Positions 13,101 through 24,365 of a DNA stretch of 64,000 bases are shown here, piece by piece (position 1 is the first letter of the stretch; each line of letters begins with the position of its first letter). The translations under genes were made by a program, and so were the position numbers. Source of the DNA: Yamagishiella unicocca (taxonomy: Eukaryota; Chlorophyta; Chlorophyceae; Chlamydomonadales; Volvocaceae); NCBI GenBank assembly GCA_003116995.1, contig BDSL01000006.1, forward strand, positions 930,001-994,000, given 5' to 3'. The notes below the pieces were generated by a model. The model made no database searches, was not told the DNA's origin, and was given only the letters and a program-made list of their open reading frames with translations.

Positions 13101-13311
13101 CACCGTTAAGTTATATTCGTTGGTACGGCGTCAACTGATGCCCTCCCTTGGCCTGCAGGTGGGGCTGCTGGCAGAGGCGCTCAGGTCACGCGGCCTGGGG
13201 CCGGCGGCGGAGGCGGTCTTGGCCGAGTCGCACAAGGCGGCGGAAGCCAAGGCGGCGGCGGCGGCGGCGGCGGCCGCTGGGGGCGTGGGGGGCGGCGGCG
13301 CTAAGCGGTAG
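10135..13311 (+). CDS. panB: 3-methyl-2-oxobutanoate hydroxymethyltransferase
   Basis: Ketopantoate hydroxymethyltransferase: transfers a hydroxymethyl group from 5,10-methylene-tetrahydrofolate to 2-oxoisovalerate, first committed step towards pantothenate and CoA. Exons 10135-10617, 10784-10930, 11331-11436, 11895-11996, 12237-12427, 12661-12714, 12814-12951 and 13159-13311 are all GT-AG and consistent in phase, giving about 457 residues. Family motifs appear in order: [54 protein letters not shown] and IPTIGIGAG. By comparison with E. coli PanB, the two metal/substrate Asp residues (VGDS, GDLPF), the Glu of KLEGG and the catalytic Glu of LECIP are all kept. The roughly 140 residues before the core are Ala/Ser/Thr/Pro-rich, far longer than in bacteria, and may include an organelle transit peptide (plant PanB is mitochondrial). 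The C-terminus is an Ala/Gly tail. The start is the first in-frame ATG. Confidence 0.95.
11153..11205. repeat. 18-bp tandem repeat, 3 copies
   Basis: Unit CCACCGACCGCCTCGAAC, last copy partial, in panB intron 2 (10931-11330). A (CCT)n run follows at about 11262-11295. Confidence 0.9.
11490..11513 (+). repeat. Interstitial telomere-like repeat (TTTTAGGG)3
   Basis: Three consecutive TTTTAGGG units, the first with one extra G and the last short by one G, at the beginning of panB intron 3 (11437-11894). Confidence 0.8.
11731..11788 (+). repeat. Dispersed short repeat copy in panB intron 3
   Basis: Contains GAACGGTTTTTCTCG, then CATCCACGGGTCTTGCTCG and AAACC, the constant 3' end of the family. 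It is bracketed by CCTCCTCCCT on both sides, a possible 10-bp target duplication, although the surroundings are low-complexity. Confidence 0.7.
12092..12150. repeat. 30-bp direct repeat, 2 copies
   Basis: TAGCGGGCGGAGGTGCCCC followed by AGCAGGTGTG occurs twice in succession, starting at 12092 and 12122, in panB intron 4. Confidence 0.9.
12545..12592 (+). repeat. Dispersed short repeat, diverged copy in panB intron 5
   Basis: CACGGGTTTTTGCAACTC then TTCCACGGGCTTCCTGTCC has the same layout as the 39-bp copy at 33961. It is diverged at the tail. Confidence 0.5.
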
Positions 13312-13528
13312 AGCGGCAAGCGACGATGCGGAAGCATCGAGGGGCTGTTTACGGTGTGGCGTTGGGATGCGGCGGACCGGAGGTGTGTTGCGGCAGCATA
13401 GACGGAGGTGTTGGGGCTGGGAGTGGGTTGAAGAAAACGTGTGTCGCGTGTGTGTATGTGGAAGGCGGGGCTGGGGTGGGAGGCAGGGGATGCCCGGGGG
13501 GCCGCCGAAATACGCCCGGCTTAAGTCT

Positions 13529-13533
13529 TGTAA
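13529..13533 (+). terminator. TGTAA poly(A) signal of panB
   Basis: TGTAA about 218 bp after the panB stop. TGTAA is the usual polyadenylation signal of volvocine nuclear genes. Confidence 0.65.
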
Positions 13534-16197
13534 GAGGAGACGACCGACGCGGAGGAAATGTTCAGGAGCTGAATAAGGAAAAAGGAGAGCTGTATGTTAA
13601 TTTATAGCTAAGCCCTTTGTGTTTGGCTATCGAGTTAGGTAGGAGAACCATCGCTGTTGTCCAAATGGGCGGAGCGGGCAAATTGTAACTTCTGCGTGTA
13701 CGGCAGCCGGACGGCGTCGGAGGCCGGCCGGCCGGTGTGGCGGGATGGGTTCAAAGAAACCCCTGAGCAGTCGGTTGGATTCGGCTGCTGCAGCGGGCAG
13801 CTCGCTAAGGCGGTTGGCATGCGGTTGGAAAATGGAGCGACCAGGTTGGATGTTGGGAGGGGGAGGGAGTGGGAGGGAGCGCGAGGGAGGAAGTGGGGAC
13901 GTGTGGAGGAGGGGGGTCCCATGTGGCGAGCAAGCGGCGGTGGAGATAGGTTGCCCGGGCGCACGGTTGTCGTATGGTGGCCTTGTTGATGTATGTCCAC
14001 CGCAAACTGGTGTCATCCCGGACGTTGCCGGTGTGGCTGATGTGGACAAGGCGGCACGGACCGACGCGTGGGCTATGAGTGCCACTCAGGACTCGTGTTG
14101 CCGCCTCAGTCAGCCAGGACGACAGCCCCGCAGCGCCAGCTAGTGGTGCGGTAACAAAGTTGCGCCCGGCACATGGCGGGAGGCGCACTCGTCTTGGTTA
14201 GGCACGGACCCGGCCTACTCGGAGTCTAGGACGGTGCCGTTCGGAGACAAGCTGAGGTGGCGCCCGAGCTAACCCACCAAAGCACCGACACCTGCAACGT
14301 TCGACATGCTCTCCTGTCCTAAACCCTAAATACTGGCTCCGTCGTCGGTAACAACCACAGGGAAATGCCAGGGCTATGGGATACAAGCGAAGCCCGCAAA
14401 CGCCCGCAACACCTCCTTGGCCCGCAGCTTAGGCTATGGTGACTGTGACGGGCTGCGGCGGGCTCGCCACCCGTTCCGCGTTGGCGTCCGTCGTCGTCCG
14501 GTCACGTGTAAGGGCGTCATCAAGGCTATGCCAGCGCGGGTGAAGAGAATCGGCCCATTTGTATCTGCCGGTAGCCAGGTCCGATCAGGTGTAGGGCAGT
14601 GTAGCTGCAGCCTGGCGACTAAGCCGCGGGATGCAAGCGCCGGGGCAGGCCGGGGGCGTGGAGCGGACACGGAAAATGACTTATTTTGTGGTGATGGAGA
14701 AACCATGGTGCCGCGCGTTGTCCGGGGCGGTAGGAGACGGCAGGAGGCAAGGGCCCAAGCTAAGGACATCGTATGTCTGTAAGAAGAAAGGGAGAAAAGG
14801 GGTGATGGAAAGGGCTTACGTCGCTTGGTGAGGCCGGGGCCAACGAGGCCCAAGAGGGGGTCTCGGCGATGCCTCGTGATGGCTTGACAGGGCACGTGAG
14901 TGACAGATAGAGATCGAGGTGGGGCTACAAGCGGCGTCCGCTCCGAAAGGGAAAATCAGTCGCAGGAAAGAGACTCGTAATGATGCCCTTTAGGGGGCGC
15001 AGATTAGAGTGAACAGCTGCAAAGTCGGCAATCGGTTGGGTTATGCTTGCGGCGCGCACATCGGTGCTTGCTTTGGCTTTAGTTTTAGCTTTATCCTAAT
15101 GAGTCTTCCTTATATTTTACAGTTTAAGCCTCCTTTGACTGAAGCCCTCAAAGCGAGTTAAGGGTACGGATGGACGGAGAGCTAGCCCTCTGAGGCGTCT
15201 GTCAAGCTAGGCTCGGCCGCTTGACTATCGAGGCCTTTGCAAGTAGAAATCAGTACCCAATATTACATTCTTAGCACAGGATCCCTTTAGTCGCTCCGGA
15301 CGCGCTGTTTTTCGCGCGCAAGTCAGCCTTTCCTCACCTCCTCGCCGCAAGCCCTAGACCGCTCCCATGGAGGTCCTGACGCTGCTGCAGCTTCTGGGTC
15401 GGCCCCTCTGCCACTGGGAACGGCCGTGGATCGGTCCGAGCCCGACGGTCGGGGTTGTGTCGGCTCGTCCCAACCGTCGACCTATCAGGTGGAAGTTCGC
15501 GGGGCCCGGGCGGTCGGCCGCATCGAGGCGGCCGACGCTGCGACGCCGGCCCCCATCTGCGCCCGCACCCTACACCACGCGGCTCTCCTCGAGTTGGTCT
15601 GATTTCCGCCCATGCTGCCCCAGCATCCGTTCCACGTTACGCTTGCGTGGCAGTTGTTTTGACAGCAGGCCCCATTCCGCACCCGCACCCGCAAGCACTT
15701 ACGCATGCCAAAAGCAACATGCGCAAATAACACCGTGTGCTTTACATCTGTTACAAGCGCAGCGCCCTTTTGGCGACGGCTCCTGCCAGCTTCCACCGCT
15801 TGCTGACCGCCTCCTTAGCCGCGCCCGAGCGCGCGTCTAAAGCCACTTGGCGTACCGCAGCTCGCGACCCGTGGGTCGGCCCCTGTCCCTCGCGCCTGCC
15901 GCCGTCAGGCTGCTGTTGCGGCCCCAGGCTGCCGGGTCGGCACTCCTGGCTCCACATCGGCCCCCCCCTCCACACAGACATCGTGACTTTTACGACGGCT
16001 GGCGGCTCGTGTGCGGTGCTGTGGATGGTGGTACTGGCGCGGGGTCGCACCCGTGAGCTGCCTGCTGCAAGGGAGCCGGCCACCAGCCAGTCAGCGGCTC
16101 CCGGGGCCGGGTCAAGAATTAAACAAGGCGGAGCGCCAAGGCCGCAGCCGTAGCAGCAGCAGCAGCAGCAGCAGTAGCAGTAGTAGCAGGGCCGGTG
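13534..16197. other. Intergenic, no gene recognised
   Basis: Short open frames only. An ATG at 15367 opens a 157-codon frame, but it has no donor site that links it to the homeobox gene and no recognisable content. The last 50 bp before 16198 contain a (CAG)n run ending in an AG that could be a 3' splice site for an upstream non-coding exon. Confidence 0.5.
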
Positions 16198-19100
16198 ATG
16201 CTAGGTGCACCCTGCTCTGACGACGCCTTCGTATCCGCCCTAGACGTCGATCCCAACCCGCCGCCGCAACAGCGACAGCAGCCCCCGCAGCTCCCGCCTG
16301 TAACAAATCAGCAGCGGCGGCACTGCACCGGCGCCGCGACCGCCATGGCGGCGGCATGGGCAGTAGCCCTGCCTGCGCCCTTCAGCCAGCTGCCCGGCCC
16401 GGGTCCAGGTGCGGCTCCGGAGACGGTTTCGGCGCCGGGCGCGCTGAACCAGCCGGCGGGCAACCCCTCGTGGCATCACGATTGGAGCCGAGAGGACGAC
16501 GACGACGATGACGACCTACCGCAGCGGGAACGCACGCAGCAGCATGCCGCAGGCGGCGGCGGGGGCTGCCACTCGGGCCCTATGACCCGGAAGAGGCCGC
16601 TGTCCTCCGCCGCCACCTACAGTGAGGCTGAATTGGCAGGGCTGGCGGAGAGCGCGAGATCTCACAAGGGCCGGCCGCGGGCCGTACCGGATGTGGCGGC
16701 GGTGCTGGTGGCGGCGGCGGAAGCGGCGTGGGAGCTGGAGGGGGCGGCGGCGGAGGGCCAGGGACATGAGGAGGCGGCGGCGGCGGCGGTGGCGGTGGCG
16801 GCAATGGAGGCTGCCGCCGGAGAGGCGGCAGCGGCGGTGGTGGCGATGCCGGGGGAGCCATTGTCGCATGTTAGCAGCCACACGGGCCTGGCCCTCGCTG
16901 GCGGCGGCAGCGGCGGCGGCGGTAGCGGCGGCGGCGGTAGCGGCGGCGGGGGAGGAGAGTACGTCGGCGGCGGCGGCGATGGCGGCGGCGGCGGCGATGG
17001 TGGCCGTGGCGTCAGCGTACATCAACCTTGCCAACAGCAGCTCGCGCAACATCACCGGCAAGAGCATCACCGACAAGAGCATCACCGACAAGAGCAGCAA
17101 CACGGCGTGGATGAGCAGCAGTGGTATGCGACGCCGCACGCGTTTGGTGTGGCGGCAGCGGGCGTGGCGGCGGCTGGTGGCGGCGGAAACGGCGGCGGCG
17201 GCGCCGCCGCCGCCGGCGCGGCCGCAGGCGCCAACACCTATATCAGCTGGGTGCCGGCCTCCCAGGCTGCTGCCGCTGCCGCCGCCGTCACGACTCCGTC
17301 AGAGGACAGCACCTCGCAGAGCATGCATGTGGGCGGGCCGGCCGTCACTTCGCTGCCGCTGGCGCAGGTAACAAGGTTGTGTAGGGGGTGTGAGGGGTGT
17401 GGTGTGACGTGGCAGGCTGCTCATCGGGCCCCCGGCGTGCAACAATGGTCTCTGCAACTTGCGCACTTGCTCGGGCGTGGTCTTACTTGGTGCGTGGCTG
17501 GTTTTGTTCTTCTTCATCCACGCCCACAGAACTCATCGTCCATGCTTCTTTTGCCTATGCATGTCCACGCAGCCCGTCCCCGGCCTCCGGTCGTCCAACG
17601 CCCCCCGTTGCGTTCGCCCCACTCCCCAGGACGGCGCCAGCACACATCAAACGGCACGCCCCGGCGAGCCGCCGCCGCCGCCGCCGCCGCTGCTCCACTC
17701 ACAGCACAGCACCGGCTGGGCCGGCGGTCTCGGCTTCGGCTTCGGGTACGGCACCACTCCGGCCGCCATCGCCGCCGCCGCCGCCCGCGGGGCGATGCTG
17801 CCCGCCGCCGCGGCTCCGTACGCCGGCGGCCCTGCCTATCACCGCGCAGCATCAGCCGCAGCGGCGACGCCCGCCGCGATGCCTCCGCCGCTTCCGCCGC
17901 CGCTGCCTCCGGCGGCGCTGCCAGGTCTCGGCCGCTGCTTCTCCGACCTGTCGGTCTACGCGCACCTCGTCCAGGGTCCTGGTCCCGGCGGGTACCCTTG
18001 GAGTCTGGCACCAGCACCAGCGGGGGCTGCTGCGCTTCCGCAAGGGCCGGGTGCCGCCGCCGCAGGCGGCGACGGCGGCGGCGGCGGGGGTAGGACCGCT
18101 GCGCCTCTCCCCCCAGCTGGTGGCTTCCGAAGTGCAGCGCTGTGGCCCCCGCTGGCGCGGGGGAGTGTAACGAGGTGCGGTCCGGGAGGGGCAGGAGGAT
18201 GCGGGAGCAGGAGGGGCAGGAGGGTGCGGGAGCGGGAGGGGCGAGAGAGACGGAACCAGCTAGGGCGGTGGACAGCTGGCGGAGGAACAGCATGGGTGGG
18301 ACTGAGAGGAAATTCGTAGGTGGGGGAAATGGGGTTACCGGCAGCTGTGGGATGTCGGGCGCCGCTCGAGGTCTCGCGCGATGAGGTTGAGGAGCAGCGA
18401 GGCAAGTGGCCGGATCACCTGCCGCCCGCACCCGCACCTGCCCCGCGCAGGACCCTCACCCCCGACAGCCCCACCAGCGCCACCCTGCGTAAGACGAAGT
18501 CCGATGCCGCCATCCTGCACAACTACCGCCTGGCGCAGCTGCAGCTGCAGCAACGCCTGCAGCAGCAACACCGCCTGCAGCAGCAGCAGCAGCAACAGCA
18601 GCCGTACCAACCGTACATGCCGTACATGCCGCACCATCCCCTGCACCCCCAACAGCACCCACTCCCGCAGCGCAGTGCACAGCTCCAGACCCTCCAGCAG
18701 CTACCGCAGGCGGCACCACAATGGCCGCTGCAGCCGCTGGGCGGCGGCCCTGACGCCGCGCCGGCGGGCGCCCCTGACGCCACCACCGCCTGCGGCGATG
18801 GCGGCGTAGCAGGCCCTGTCAGCTCGCCGCCCCGGACTCCAATGTCCACCTGCACCTCGCAGGACGGCAGAGGAGCGGCGGCGGGCCAGAGCGGGCTCCA
18901 GGGATTCTCGCTACAGCAGCCATCGTCGTCGCCGGAGCCGATGCTGCTGGGCCGCCCGCCGCACCAACAGCAGCAGCACCAGCCGCAGCAGCAGCAGCAC
19001 ACAGCATCAGTTGCATTGCATGCCGGCGGCGGCAGCGGCGCGCCGTACGGTGGTTTCGGAGGCCACTGGCATAGCGACACGTCGCCGCCGCCGCCGCCGC

Positions 19101-22100
19101 CACCCCAGCAGCAGCAGCAGCCGCCGCTGTACCCCCGCTACCACTCCTCACAGCACCACCACCACAGCTGCGCCGCACCTCGGCAAGGCCGCCAACATAT
19201 CCCCATTGACCCGTCGAGTATGCAGTATCAACACCAGCAGCACCAGCAACAATACCAGCAGCACCAGCAACAACATGAACACCAGCACCAGCAACAACAC
19301 CAGCAGCAGCACCAGCAACAACACCAGCAGCAGCACCAGCAACAACACCAACACCAGCAGCACCCTGGAGACCGCCCATCGGCAGCTGAGGGAGGCCCCA
19401 TGGGCCGGCCCCCTCTTGCGCCGCACTCCCTGCCGCCGCTGCCGGCGGTGGTCTTCACCCCGCTGCCGCCGCCGGCGTCGCAATTCAATTCCCACGGCGC
19501 GACGGCGGCGGCGGCAGCGGCGGCACCGCCGCCGTCTTTGCCGCCAGCGTCCCAGGTCGGTCATATCTACCTCGCCCCACTGCCCGTCGCTGCCGGCAGC
19601 GAAGGCGCGGGGCCATGCTCCGCCGGCGGCGGCGGCGGCAGGCAGCTTCAGCGCGCGCAGCCGGTCTTCAAGGATGAGGGCTACGATGAGGCTGGCGGCG
19701 ATGCGACTTGTGGCGGTGGCGGCGAAGGTGGAGGCGGCGGCAGGGGCGAAGTCCGCGGCCGCGTGTGGCGGCGGCCCGGCGGCAGCCTGACGGGCAGCAG
19801 CTGCCTGACGGGGGCGTCAGAAAAGGTACGGCCATTGTACGGCACCGGTTTTGATGCTCGTGAGGGAGTGAGTTGGTTGTCTCGTTCGGTTGGCGGGCTA
19901 CTAGCGGCACCAGGATGTACAAAGGCGGCAGCACAGGGGATCGGATGACGCTACCTGCACTGCTAGCGTCGTACCATTCAGGGGATGCTTTGATGCCGGT
20001 CGTCGCATTCAGCTCCCTGGCAGGGCCCTCACTTCCAATCTCCCAGTCGCCGCCCCTTCCCTGTTCCCCTCATGCCCTCCCTGTCCCGCCCGGCCCGCCC
20101 GGCCCTGAAGCCTTGGCCCTCCCCCTACCCCGGTTTCCAGGTTCCAACATCGGCAGCCTGCGGGGCTGAGGACGCCTCCTGCCGTATTGTGGGCGCCAGT
20201 GCCAGCGGAGGTAATTTGGATCCCCTGATGGCGATGCTGCTAGGCCACTGCTCAGCGGATGGCGCGGCCCTGATGTACGGCACGGGCTCTGCGCTACGCC
20301 GTACGACGCCGGTGTCACGGGGCACGGCCGCTGGCCATGGGGCTGACGGCGGCGGCGGTGGCGGGAGCCTGACCCCGGCGGAGCCGATGCCGCCGGCAGA
20401 GGGCCACGACGCGACGGCGGTGGCGGCGGCGGCGGCGGCGGCGGCGGCCGCGCTGTCTCAACAGGTTGCTCGGCGTCTGTCCGCGCGCCTGCACATGCAA
20501 CACAGCTCCGATAGCCCCGACATCTTCTCATCCTGGGACGCGGCTGAGGCCTTCGCCACCCAGACTGCCAGTGACGGCGGCGCACAGGTCAACGGAGGTA
20601 CTGGCGGCGGCGGCAGGGGGAGCCGCGGCGGCGGCGGGCTGCCCGCGGTGCACGCTGCCACGGCTGGCAATGCTGGCGGCGGCGGCGGCAGTGGAAATGG
20701 AAATGGCAGCGGCGGCAGCGGCGGAGCCACCAATGGCAGCCCGTACGGCGCCGCCCTGCCGTATACGCCTCCTCCCGTGGCCGATATGCTGTCCACGCCG
20801 CTGCTGGCCTCCCTGGAGGACTTCCTGGTGGGCACGCCGCCGCCACCGCTGTCTCTGGACGAGCATCAGCCGCCACCGCCAGCCCGCTCCGCCACCGCTG
20901 AGGCGCTCCGCCACCAGCCGTACCAGCAGCACCCTGGCGGTACGGCAAGGGACGAGCATGCACGCATCGTCGCAGGTGCTGCTGTTAAGCCGCCGCCCCC
21001 GCCGGAGCACCTTACCATGAGTACGGCGCCGTCGGGTCCAGCCGGATCAGCCCCTACCTCCCAACCTCCCAGGACACCCTTCCCATCACCGGTCGGCGGC
21101 CACGCCGCCGGCGCCGTAACCGAGACAGCCTCTGGTGCCGGTGCCGGCGGCGGTGAAGGGGCTGATGAGGGCGTAAGGGGCAGCGCCAGCTGCCTGGGTG
21201 CTGGGGAGGAGCTGCCTTCCTTGTGCGGTGACCTCAACTCCACGGCCCTAGCGGCACTGCAGGCGCTCATACATACCAGCCTCGACCCCGCCATAGCGAC
21301 CGCCATGCTGGAGGAGCTGTCGTCGCTGACGCCGGGCATCGAACCCGGGTGCGGAGGGGCCGTGGGCCCGGGCAACAAGGTAATCAGCGTTGGTGGTGAT
21401 TGTGCTGGGGACGGCGGCCACGGCGAGGGCGAAGGCGACGGCAGTGTTCTGGGGGCCACGGGCATCCGGCCTCGGGCGCAGAGCGACGTCGGCAGCACGG
21501 TGATCGTAAGCACTGCCTTCTCACAGCTGGAGGCCCTGTTGCAGCATCAGCTGCCGCAGTCGCAGCCGCAGCAGTTGCAGCAACCGGAACAGCCACAGCA
21601 GCGGCAACAACAGCAGCAGCAGCAGCGGCAGCAGCAGCTGTTTCAGCTGCCACCGCCCGCCAATATAACACAGCAGGAGGCGTACAGACGCCCGGCGCTC
21701 CAGGAAGGGTACATGGAGAGCGGCCATGGGGCCGGCGCATCGGGTCTTCCCGGACAGCAGCCGTACTGGTACGGCATGGCGACGAGGCAACCGCAGGCGC
21801 AGCCGGCCTACCATACCGTCAGCACCGGGCCCCCTCAGCCACAGCAGCCACAGCAGCCACAGCAGCAGCCCTACAGTATGCAGCAGGCGTACGGTGTGCA
21901 GCAGCCGTACAGTACACAACAGCGCCAACAGCACGTACAGGGGCAGCAGGCTGGCGTGGGCGGCTGGCAGCAGCCGCCGCCGCAGCAGCAGCAGCTGCAA
22001 CAACAACAGCAACACCAAAACCATCACCCGGGTCATCCGCAGGAAGCGCCCTACCGCCAGCAACAACAGCCGCAGCAGCAACACAGCATGCAGCAGCAAC

Positions 22101-24365
22101 ACTTGCAGCAGCACCAGCAGCACCGGCAGCCTCCGCCGCCACTGCCGCCACCTCAGCAGCAACAGCAGCAACACATCTCTCCGCAACGGCACTACACGCA
22201 ACAGCAGCCGCAGGACCGCCCGCACCCGCACCCGCACCCGCACCAACACCAGCACCAGCAGCCGCAGCATCAACACCAGCAGCCGCAACATCACCAACAC
22301 CAGCACTTGCAGCAACACCAACACCAGCAATACCCGCACCCGCACCAGCAGCCGCTCCAGGAGGCTCCACCACAGCAGCCGATCAAGCGGGAGCGCTACG
22401 ACGGCTCCGCCGCCTCCAACGCCTTCTCGGTCGGCCCCTACCAGCGGCTCATGGCGGACCCGGCCACTGCGGAAGCGCTGCCGTACACTCCCGCCGCCTC
22501 CCAGCCACCCGCCCAGCAGTTGCTCGGCGACGCCCCGGGGCCGCACGGTTGGGACTATGGGACGAGCAACCAGGCTGGCCCGGTGAGCGGCGCAGGGCGT
22601 GGCGTCATCGCAGAGGGTACACCCACACGAGTGCCGCCCGCACCCCAGCAGCAGCAGCAACGGCTGCAGCAGCAGCAGCAGCAACACCCGCCGTCGTCGC
22701 CGATGGCGGCCGCGGCTGCGGCGGCGGCGGCGACAATCGCGGGTCATGGCGACGCGTATGGCAGCGAATCGTACCACGGCATGCAGCAGGGGGGCGGGGC
22801 GGCGGACGCCGAACCCTACGGCTGGTCGACCGCGGGAGCGGGGTCGGGCTGCTTGCCGTATATTTCGGAGTACGACGGCCTCGGGGCGGCAGCAAGGAGA
22901 CAGCCTCAGCTGTCGCCCGTGATGCCACCCCACTTGCTCGACCCGTACGGCACGCCGTATGCCCTTGCCGGCGGTGAGACCACAGCCCTCGACGCGTCCC
23001 AGCTCAGGTCGGGGGCCGCTCTAGGCGCAGAAGCACACTTGCCGTACGGTTTCGTAGCTGCACCCAGCGGCGTCGGTGTCGGCGGCGGCGGCAGCAACTG
23101 GACGTCGCTGCAGGGTCGCGTTGCCGCTGGCGCGCTCGCGTACGGCACTTCCGTGGCGGCGCCATCGCGCATGATTAATGGCCGCGGGCTGGGCTTCAAG
23201 TCATCCGGCGGCGGCGGCGGCGGCGGTGGCTGTGGCGGCGGCGGCGGTGTAGGGAACAATGGTCCTGGAAGCAAGAAAGGCAGGGAGAACCTTCCGAAGG
23301 CAGCGGTGAATGTGAGTGGGCGCAACTAATCGGCCCGATGGTGGCGTTTGGGATGAGGATGGGTAAGGGGACGGACTGCTGCGGGCCTTGCGTTGCTGCG
23401 GGGGGGTGTTCCAGGATCACCTGCCGTGAAGTACGGCATCTCCCTACCCCCGTGACAGCCCATGTGTATGTCCGCAACGCAGCCGCCCCGCCGTGTTGCT
23501 GCTCCCCCAGCACCTGACCACCTGAACGAAGACCGCCCCGTGTTCCCTGCCGTACACACACGTGCCCTCACCCACCAGTCCCTCAAGCTGTGGGTGTACA
23601 ACCACATCGTACATCCGTACCCAAGTGAGGACGAGAAGGAGGTGCTGTGCGCCTCCACGGGACTCGACCTGCTGCAGGTGGGTCGGTGGGTCGCTCGCTC
23701 CCTTTCTGGGTACGGCCAAACCCAAACCTGCACGCTTCCTTGATCCCCTCCTATCTCACCAACCCTGCTGCTGCCCCTTTAACGCGCCCGCACCGGCACC
23801 CGCGCCCGCTGTCCAGCTCAACAACTGGTTCATCAACGCGCGGGTACGCATTTGGAAGCCGCTCATCACCTCCGTCTTCCAGTCCAACCAGCCCCGCATG
23901 GCCCAAGACGCCCAGGTGCGGAGCAGAGAGCGGAGGCGTGGTCCCAGGTACCCCTCCCAACGACAGTCCTTCACCTCAAAAAGTCAAAACCCGGCCTCCA
24001 TCTCAAAGGACCATCTCAACCCACAGCTCCGATGTTCCCCCTCCCCTTTGCGATTTCAGGCGCGGGGAGATGGGGAGCTGCTTGCCAAGATGAACGCCGC
24101 GAGGAACTCCCCCACCGCGCAGTTGGCGCTGGTGGCGGCTGACGCAGCAGCGCTCACCTGCCTGGAGCAAGCGGCGCAGCAGGCGGCGGAGGAGCTGATG
24201 GCGGCGGCGGCGGCGGCGGGTGGCGGCGGCGGTGGTGGCGGTGGTGGAGGGGGCAGCAAGGGCGGTGGCTCGGGGTCCGGCAGGCGGAGGCCAGGAGGCG
24301 GAGGCGGCGGGCGAAGCGGCGCCGTCAGCGGCGATGGTGGGTCAGTGAGCATGGACGGGTACTGA
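16198..24365 (+). CDS. TALE homeodomain transcription factor, BELL/GSP1-like
   Basis: Nuclear DNA-binding protein. Exons 16198-17367, 17630-18174, 18451-19825, 20141-23311, 23459-23677, 23817-23915 and 24060-24365 join in phase to about 2290 residues. The homeodomain is in exons 5-6, starting near RALTHQSLKLW, with the TALE three-residue loop HPYPSEDEKEVL and the third helix LNNWFINARVRIWKPLI. Ile at position 50 marks the TALE class, and ARVRIWKP resembles BELL proteins and volvocine GSP1 rather than KNOX. In Chlamydomonas such a protein from one mating type pairs with a KNOX partner to switch on the zygote programme; whether this is GSP1 or its relative HDG1 I cannot tell. The rest is low-complexity: Gly/Ala runs in exon 1, Gln/His runs at about 19200-19370 and 21540-22370, and a Gly-rich C-terminus. 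The start is the first ATG of the frame; an earlier exon is possible. The 5' limit of exon 5 is the least certain splice site. Confidence 0.88.

Noticed and set aside
15367..15840. ATG-initiated 157-codon frame as first exon of the homeobox gene
   Set aside because: No donor site joins it in phase to the exon at 16198, and nothing in the protein is recognisable.
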